Below are positions 6,943 through 11,750 of a stretch of 11,750 nt of DNA, piece after piece; position 1 is the first letter of the stretch; the number at the start of each line of letters is the position of its first letter. The DNA comes from Dunaliella salina (lineage: Eukaryota; Chlorophyta; Chlorophyceae; Chlamydomonadales; Dunaliellaceae), in the NCBI GenBank assembly GCA_002284615.2, contig MU069615.1, forward strand, positions 450,154 through 461,903, given 5' to 3'. Made by a program: the position numbers and the translations under genes. The notes below the pieces were generated by a model. It saw only the letters and a program-made list of their open reading frames with translations, was not told where the DNA came from and made no database searches.

Positions 6943-9432
6943 TCAGAAATAAAAAATAAAGCTTGTTGTGTTGCAAGAGGAAATCCTGCACACCCTGGAC
7001 ACTAGCTGTAAATAAGGTTGTTCCATTGAAAAAACACCTGAGAAGCAGTTGAACAGGCAAGCATACTTTCTCCTCAAATCACAAACAGCTGCGTTTCTGC
7101 ACGTCAAAAGGGCATAGACTTCATCCTGAATCTCAGCACTAGAGCAGCAATCACACATGAGAGAGTTTCGAGAATCCCATGCTGCTGTCTCTACCTTCAA
7201 CCTGTGTGCCCTAAGTCTGAATCGGCTAATGTGCCTTACGACATGCTGAGACAGATCCAGATGCATGTGTCTCGGTAAGCGGGCTGGGGCACGCACATTG
7301 TGGTCAAAAGGCACTGCAAACAAAGTTTGATAGGTTGCCAATTTACTGTAAGTCTCCCGAGGGTTTACTCCCTCAACATCTCTCCACACTGCCGGCAACC
7401 TGTGCCTGAGGTCAACAGTGAATTCTTGAATAGAAATAGGTGTAACCTGCCACACAGCTTCAACAAAGGAATCACAGCGCCGCAATCCTTGAAAGGCATC
7501 TAAAACTTGAGCAGTCCAGCAAGAAGGCTCATGAGAATGAATGTTCAGATTGGTTTTCAGCACGCTTCTCAGCGTCTCGCTATTGGACCTGAGCATGCTT
7601 TTATACATTTTAACAACAGATCTGGACCAATAAAACTGGAGTGGCTCATGACCACACTCCCGCAAAACAGCCCAGTTTGGAGTGGTACGTTTGACACCCA
7701 GCGTGCTTTTTAGATAACTCATGCGCCGCACTTGCAGGTCACTCGCAAACTCCTTGCCCTCTTTAATGTACTCAGTTCCCCACACCTGCCCTGCATACAG
7801 TCCAGCCGGAACCACATACGTCTTCCCAAGCCANAGAGAGACATATGGCCTATTTNCCAGAGAGTGCTNNCGAANAAATTGACGGACCCGAAAAGCAGAC
7901 GCCATGAACGGACCAGTAGCATGCTCAGANGACTTAGTCATGCTCATGCGCTTGTGAAACATCATGCCGAGGTACTTGAAAGACTCCTNGTGTGCCAGTG
8001 GCACCCCCCCAACATGAAAAACAGGCAGATCTGACCNTGAGGAATTNAAGTGAACTACCTCCGACTTAGCGGTGTTGATGATTAAGTGCTTCTTTTAAGC
8101 ATACACATGTAAGCGGTTCAGCATGGTCTGCAAAGCATGAGGATCATTGGCCATCGGAGTCAGGTCATCAGCGTACCACATGTGCGTCACATGGAACTCA
8201 GCTGTACCCGTGACAGCATCTTGCACCCTTTCCGCAATTTCATCAATGTCATTCACATACAGAGAAAAAAGCAGAGGGGATAAAGGGCACCCCTGCTTTA
8301 CACCAGTGGTAGGGTTCACCCGAGCCGCCTTCTGTCCATCCCTCAAAATATACTCATCAGCATCGTACATGTTTTTAATGATGGACAAGAGAGGAGTGGG
8401 CATGTGTGTGCGTTGCAGGTGCTGCCAGAGTGCCTGCCTAGGGATGGTATCGTAGGCTTGCTTAAAGTCAATGAACGCTGTGTGCAGCCGGCTTGATCGC
8501 CCAGGCTAGATCGTGCGTGCAGCATGCTGTAGGTGCCTTAGAATGAAGATAGGCTAGAGGGTGTTCCTGCCTAGGTAGAAACCGAATTGTATGTCGGGAA
8601 TCTTATTTGCTGCCACACACGAGTTTGGTACAAGAGCACGAATCACATTGGCATACAAGCGGTACATTGTGCCACTAACAGCCAGCATGCGATAGCTGTT
8701 AGGTTCAAGGAGGGGTCCCTTTTTGTACAAGGGGGTCAGCTTAGCCTTCTTCCAACAATCAGGGATGCGAGCCTTATCATAGAAAAGCTTGAAAAGCCGG
8801 GCAATGTATGGCACCAGCACATTCACCCTCTCAGTGCCCTGGCCATTGGCCCGCGGGCGCACCATAGTAGCACATTTGATAAAAGGGGCAGCTACACAAT
8901 CAAATCCAGGAGAAGCGCGCCCGTTCATGAATGGCCCAGGAGAAGCACGCCCGTTCATTAATGGCCATTAAATATATATTTTCCCAATCTGCTCAGCTAC
9001 CATCCCTTGCATTTCCTCCTCAGAGGGCACAGCAACCGCATCCGGCTCAGGCATCCAATTATTTTGTGCACTCTGCCTCAAAAGAGCCCCAACGTCGCGC
9101 GCACGGCCCAAAGGAACAGCCATGTCTCTTGCAGATAGAGCCACAACCCCGCGTACCAACTGAGCTGCCTTTCGAGGTCGAAAGTGCGCTTTTAAGTAAT
9201 TATCCCACACAGCTTGCGCCACAGGTGTAGTCTGGGAATGCTTAGACCGTTTCAGCAGTGCATGCACATCAGGATCTTTATTATAGAGCCTACCTAAGAA
9301 CACATCCCTCTGTCTCCGCGTGTAAGCGCGCCGTCTCACATGCAGACACAGGGTTCTCCTTTGCAATGGCTTGCTCAAACAGAGCTTGCATCTCATTGTT
9401 CCTGACAACCGCGTCTGCATAAGCCTCAACAA
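6943..9432 (-). pseudogene. Retrotransposon reverse transcriptase and C-terminal domain
   Basis: One minus-strand frame runs from about 9380 to TGA at 6945-6943. It shows fingers (WKKAKLTPLYKKG, about 8754), motif A (AFIDFKQAYD, about 8478), motif B (GVKQGCPLSPLLF, about 8304), motif C YADD (8175-8164), the NTAKSEVVHF segment (about 8074) and KYLG (about 7977). The C-terminus has a C-x2-C-x9-Y-x4-C motif at 7155-7099, where the third ligand is normally His. Four in-frame stops break it: TAA at 8970-8968, TAG at 8556-8554, TAG at 8508-8506 and TAA at 8097-8095. No TGA occurs before the end. Similarity resumes directly after each stop. The enzyme copies element RNA at the nicked target and would act in the nucleus. 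This copy is not autonomous as it stands. Confidence 0.93.
8906..8965 (-). repeat. 30-bp tandem duplication inside the reverse transcriptase frame
   Basis: Units 8906-8935 and 8936-8965 differ at two bases and code NGRASPGPFM followed by NGRASPGFDC in the minus frame. Ten codons were added without shifting the frame. The adjoining TAA (8970-8968) sits at the upstream edge of the duplication. Confidence 0.85.
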
Positions 9433-10402
9433 GCTCAGGCCGCCACTTCAATGACAATCTACTACCACAGCCCCCAAGCTTACACACATGCTCACCTTGC
9501 ATGCCCCTGTCTGCTCCCTCCAAACTAGCCTTTGGGACCTGAAAAGTCATGCTTATAGGACAGTGATCGCTGATGGCGCGATCCTCAGTGATTTGCACAT
9601 AGTCGGCANTCCCAAACACCTTGTCAGACATCAAAATATGGTCAGGTCTGCTCCCTTCCACTCCAGCATCATGCCCCAAATAAGTACGCTGACCATCATC
9701 CCCACGCACCCTGCCCGTGCCCAGCAACAACTCACAAGTGCTTGCGAGCTGTACCAACTATCTGCCAGCAGCATTCACGGCAGGAAACTTACATCTACGG
9801 GCGTGGTGCAGGGCAGGGTGCGCCATCAGAAGTCCACCATGAATGTGCGAGACCTCTCTCATCCTGCCAACCTTGGCGTTCAGATTGCCACACAGCAATA
9901 CATGAGGGGAGACCTGAGTGACACGCGCAACCTCATTGAGGAGAGAAGAAAATGAGTCAGTCACAGCTTGCACAGGAAAACGCTGGCTAATAGGGTTGAT
10001 GTACACCGCCCCTAACATGACATCCTCCTGGAACCCAAACAGCCGTTTATCACAGCGCACCCAAATACATTGCAAGCGCTGTGAGTCCAGATGCACATGC
10101 AAAAAATCAGCACACTGAACTGCTGCAAGCACAGCCACCCCAAAGCCCGGTTTCCCAACATCTGCTGGTGCAATGTGCGTGGCATGTATGAGCCGATGCG
10201 TGTCATGCAGACCAGACATGAGCCTATCCACAGCNTTTGTCCGAGTCTCCGTGAGAGCAACAATGGCATGATTTCTTATGAGCTCTTGTAGTGCTATGGT
10301 TTTGCTCAATGCAATCTCTGGTGCAGCATCAGGGTCAGGAATGCCATTGATGTTCAGCACAAGCAGGTTAAGCTGCCCACATTCTGGCTGAAGGTCAGCC
10401 CC
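9290..10402 (-). pseudogene. Retrotransposon endonuclease (exonuclease-endonuclease-phosphatase fold)
   Basis: The frame begins GADLQPECGQ, then LNLLVLNINGIPD. It carries the first catalytic segment (LTETRT, Glu at 10249-10247), the mid motif as GNLNAKVG (9889-9866), and the last motif SDHCPIS (about 9571). In this family the middle motif is normally GDFNA. Here the catalytic Asp is Asn (AAT at 9886-9884), so nicking activity is probably lost. A TAG at 9760-9758 interrupts the domain in frame, after NAAGR and before LVQLAST. Downstream, between roughly 9380 and 9310, a one-base indel shifts the reading frame into the reverse transcriptase frame. The endonuclease makes the first-strand nick for target-primed reverse transcription. 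Confidence 0.9.
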
Positions 10403-10648
10403 CTATTGAGCGCTATTCTTGTTCCCCCCACCGGAACACACACCCCCGCGAGCATACACACCACCTTTGCCGCAAGGGTGCCGGTGTGCAAAGGACGCAG
10501 CTGGGCGTGGCCCAGAGGAGGCTGCCTCCGCATATGTGGGCTGGAGCACATGGGAGGAAGAGNAGGCACCAGCAGGGCCAGAGGGGCAGGGAGCGCGCGG
10601 AGCAGGGCCAGAGCGGGCATGGGCAGCAGCAGCAGCAGCAGCAGCCAC
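10403..10648 (-). pseudogene. Ala/Pro/Gly-rich leader of the retrotransposon polyprotein
   Basis: An open frame of about 81 codons starts in a CTG-repeat run of alanines and passes through Pro/Ser/Gly-rich sequence (VLQPTYAEAASSGPRPA) and a His/Cys/Gly stretch (HRHPCGKGG). It ends at TAG (10405-10403) exactly in frame with the endonuclease that follows. It may be the end of an ORF1-like or N-terminal extension, cut off at the element's 5' truncation. There is no recognisable RNA-binding domain. Confidence 0.5.
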
Positions 10649-10656
10649 AGCCAGCA

Positions 10657-10665
10657 GAGGATGGA
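10657..10665. repeat. Candidate target-site duplication of the retrotransposon, 5' side
   Basis: GAGGATGGA matches 6833-6841. If real, it sets the element's 5' end at 10656, within coding sequence, as expected for 5' truncation during target-primed reverse transcription. Confidence 0.4.
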
Positions 10666-10876
10666 GATCAGAAACAGTGTTTCACATGGTAATTTGAACA
10701 GAGCATTGTAATTTGCTTTGCATTATTCTTCTTGTCCACTTACATTTTTAAGTAAAGTAATAAAGATTGGATTCTGGTCGGAAGGCTCGATCTTGAACCC
10801 TGAAACGAGTGGGTAGCTTTCCTTTTGGTTGGCAAGTTGGTTGGGGTTTGAGTTTTTTCTTTTTTTCTTTACATAC
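10666..10876. other. Flank beyond the retrotransposon with an AATAAA
   Basis: No open frame of interest. AATAAA lies at 10759-10764, in AT-rich sequence (TTTTTAAGTAAAGTAATAAA), and may be the polyadenylation signal of the TPR gene displaced by the retrotransposon insertion. That is inference from position only. Confidence 0.35.
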
Positions 10877-10888
10877 TTACAGGTTTAA
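10877..10888. repeat. 12-bp target-site duplication of the SINE, left copy
   Basis: TTACAGGTTTAA here is repeated exactly at 11056-11067, enclosing the SINE. Twelve bases is a usual size for retroposon duplications. Confidence 0.85.
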
Positions 10889-11055
10889 GGAAGGAAGGAA
10901 GGAAGGAAGGAAGGAAAGAAGGAAGGAAGGAAGGAAGTGTTACCGCTGTATATGCCTACAAGGGCATCTGAGCGGGTCTAACCCCGGACCTCCTGATTAT
11001 AGAAGGCCGACGCATGTCCGACCAAGCCACACAAGTGTGACTTGACCCCACCGGT
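10889..11055 (-). mobile_element. tRNA-derived SINE with a (CTTC)n tail
   Basis: On the minus strand the element starts near ACCGGTGGGGTCAAG. It has an A-box-like TGGCTTGGTCGG (11029-11018) and a B-box-like GGTTAGACCC (10983-10974) 34 bases apart, with a T-arm-like stem around the B box. Then comes a short body (CTCAGATGCCCTTGTAGGC), and it ends in (CTTC)n at 10937-10889. An internal RNA polymerase III promoter plus simple-repeat tail and a 12-bp duplication define a SINE. It lies in the tail of the retrotransposon fragment at 11068-11205. The tRNA of origin cannot be named with confidence. Confidence 0.8.
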
Positions 11056-11067
11056 TTACAGGTTTAA
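11056..11067. repeat. 12-bp target-site duplication of the SINE, right copy
   Basis: TTACAGGTTTAA, identical to 10877-10888. In element orientation it is part of the TTTAAACCTGTAA tail of the neighbouring retrotransposon fragment. Confidence 0.85.
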
Positions 11068-11205
11068 ATGGGGGGACCTTCAGCCAGATTGTTCAACTGA
11101 ATGGCCTGTGACTAGTCCTCGCCAGCCAACATAATATCCATAAGCTCAAAAATGAAGCTTGTTGTTGTGTTGCAAGAGGAAATCATGCACAGCCTGGACA
11201 CTAAC
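11068..11205 (-). mobile_element. 3'-end fragment of the same retrotransposon family
   Basis: About 138 bases align with 6860-7010, the 3' end of the large element. They share GGGGACCTTCAGCCAGATTG, CCTCGCCAGCCAAC, AAGCTTGTTG and TTGCAAGAGGAAATC, with scattered substitutions and small indels. It is a strongly 5'-truncated copy, with no coding function. Confidence 0.88.
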
Positions 11206-11210
11206 TTGGT

Positions 11211-11260
11211 GTAAGGTAAGGTTACATCGCTATATCTGCCTACGAGGGCAGCTGAGCGGA
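11211..11260 (-). mobile_element. Second SINE fragment with a different (CTTAC)n tail
   Basis: GTTACATCGCTATATCTGCC and TACGAGGGCAGCTGAGCGG match the body of the first SINE (10939-10976) with few changes. The adjoining simple repeat is GTAAGGTAAG and not GGAAGGAAGG. The tRNA-like head is missing or unrecognisable beyond about 11260. Confidence 0.65.
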
Positions 11261-11333
11261 AACACAGACCTGGAACTAGACAAGCCTAAAAAAAAATGCA
11301 TACAGATATGTCAACTGCCCTACTGGAGGCACC

Positions 11334-11372
11334 CCCTCCTCACGGAGGGTAGGGGCCTTCCTTGAGGAAGGC
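11334..11372. other. Two adjacent short hairpins
   Basis: CCCTCC (11334-11339) pairs with GGAGGG (11344-11349) across TCAC. GCCTTCC (11355-11361) pairs with GGAAGGC (11366-11372) across TTGA. The stems are perfect and only five bases apart. Role unknown: they could be a structured element end. Confidence 0.6.
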
Positions 11373-11393
11373 TACGTCGGAAAAGTTGTAGCT

Positions 11394-11540
11394 GTTGATT
11401 CAACCGGATTGAATCAATGGGGCCTGGTTGATTCCTGCTTGAATCAGCCATTCTGGTTGAATCAACCAGCATCAACCAGGTAATGGTTGAATCAAGAGGC
11501 CGGTTGATTCCCCAATGAATCAATGGATGTTTCAACCAGG
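11394..11540. repeat. Cluster of GGTTGAATCAA motifs in both orientations
   Basis: About ten copies of GGTTGAATCAA or GGTTGATTC and their complements occur in 147 bases, near 11394, 11408, 11426, 11438, 11453, 11471, 11485, 11502, 11515 and 11531. One is a perfect inverted repeat, CTGGTTGAATCAACCAG (11453-11469). Spacing is irregular. It is not coding on either strand as far as I can see. Confidence 0.75.
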
Positions 11541-11750
11541 ATTGCTGATTTTGGCTCTGAAGCCCCTAGGAAGCTGATTTCCTCTATTCTTATGGCTTGC
11601 CACCAAAATCTAGGGGGCCCATATGTGTCTTGCGCACGTTGTTGGCGCGGCACTAAAGCTGTTGGTGTACTGTTGATTTGGAGCTTGCATGCCGTGCCAT
11701 GGTGTGACCGTGACTGCAGGCAGGACAGACAACTATTGACCTGGCTCCTG
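11541..11750. other. Right-edge flank, nothing recognised
   Basis: No long open frame, repeat or element end is visible before the window stops. Confidence 0.4.

Larger units (their letters stand above)
6842..10656 (-). mobile_element. Non-LTR retrotransposon, endonuclease plus reverse transcriptase, degenerate
   Basis: On the minus strand the order is an Ala/Pro/Gly-rich leader (10648-10403), an apurinic-type endonuclease (10402-about 9480), a linker, reverse transcriptase (about 8760-7950), a C-terminal region with a zinc-knuckle-like motif (7155-7099), TGA at 6945-6943, and a short 3' untranslated region. It ends in a (TAAATC)n tail and not poly(A). There are no long terminal repeats. Tails of short tandem repeats are known in several non-LTR clades. 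I do not assign a clade. The 5' end is probably truncated, since no ATG opens the leader. A second 3'-end copy at 11068-11205 shows the family is repeated in this genome. Most of the twelve ambiguous bases (N) in the window cluster here, all of them within this element. Confidence 0.93.

Noticed and set aside
7300..10118. Plus-strand open frames of 66-155 codons opposite the retrotransposon
   Set aside because: They are antisense shadows of the endonuclease and reverse transcriptase frames, which carry the recognisable motifs.
6943..10405. Firm claim of a reassigned genetic code (TAG/TAA as Gln)
   Set aside because: The array exons use only CAA/CAG for Gln with no in-frame TAG/TAA, and the element carries a frameshift and lost catalytic residues, so ordinary decay is simpler. 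Kept only as a testable finding.
10974..11029. A functional tRNA gene on the minus strand
   Set aside because: A and B boxes are present but the B box is off consensus, the acceptor stem is not convincing, and it is embedded in a unit with a simple-repeat tail and target duplication, so it is a SINE head.
11355..11376. Helitron 3' end (hairpin followed by CTRR)
   Set aside because: The hairpin is present but there is no CTAG or CTRR at the proper distance, and no matching TC-type 5' end is visible.

Overview
This is a eukaryotic window. Intron-split exons, microsatellites, a hAT-type DNA transposon, a non-LTR retrotransposon and a tRNA-derived SINE are all visible. It has no rRNA or intact tRNA gene, no CRISPR array and no bacterial-style operon. 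The source is most likely an alga or similar protist. Cassettes of one 42-residue TPR per symmetric exon are established for NB-ARC-TPR genes of brown algae (Ectocarpus), and from memory the retroelement C-terminus looks like elements common in algal genomes. The taxon cannot be fixed from sequence alone.

Layout. (1) Positions 1-2892 are a tandem array with a period of about 348 bp. It holds eight complete 126-bp exons and a ninth broken one, each coding one kinesin-light-chain-like tetratricopeptide repeat (TPR), separated by near-identical introns of 217-222 bp. Every intron is phase 1, so units can be added, lost or skipped without changing the frame. The array runs off the left edge, so the gene start is outside. 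(2) 2893-4160 is low-information sequence, probably intron or intergenic. (3) 4171-5850 carries microsatellites, a scattered decamer (ATTACGCACC and variants), and a 645-bp non-autonomous hAT element (4773-5417). The hAT has perfect 17-bp inverted ends, an 8-bp target duplication and a relic BED zinc finger. (4) About 6401-6692 is a terminal TPR-coding exon ending at TGA with an acidic lysine-rich tail, possibly the 3' end of the same gene. (5) 6842-10656 is a minus-strand non-LTR retrotransposon (endonuclease, reverse transcriptase, C-terminal zinc-knuckle-like motif). It is broken by six in-frame TAG/TAA codons and one frameshift. (6) 10889-11260 is a nest of retroposons: a SINE inside the tail of a second, short copy of the same retrotransposon, next to a second SINE fragment. 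(7) 11334-11540 holds adjacent hairpins and a cluster of a short direct and inverted motif.

How it fits together. The one host gene suggested is a TPR repeat protein, probably for protein-protein recognition. Its repeats look recently amplified, and their differences are mostly amino-acid-changing, concentrated at three residues of each repeat. This is the pattern expected of a diversifying recognition surface. The window has no NB-ARC or other effector domain, so an immune-receptor role is only an inference. The rest is mobile-element debris, in places nested.
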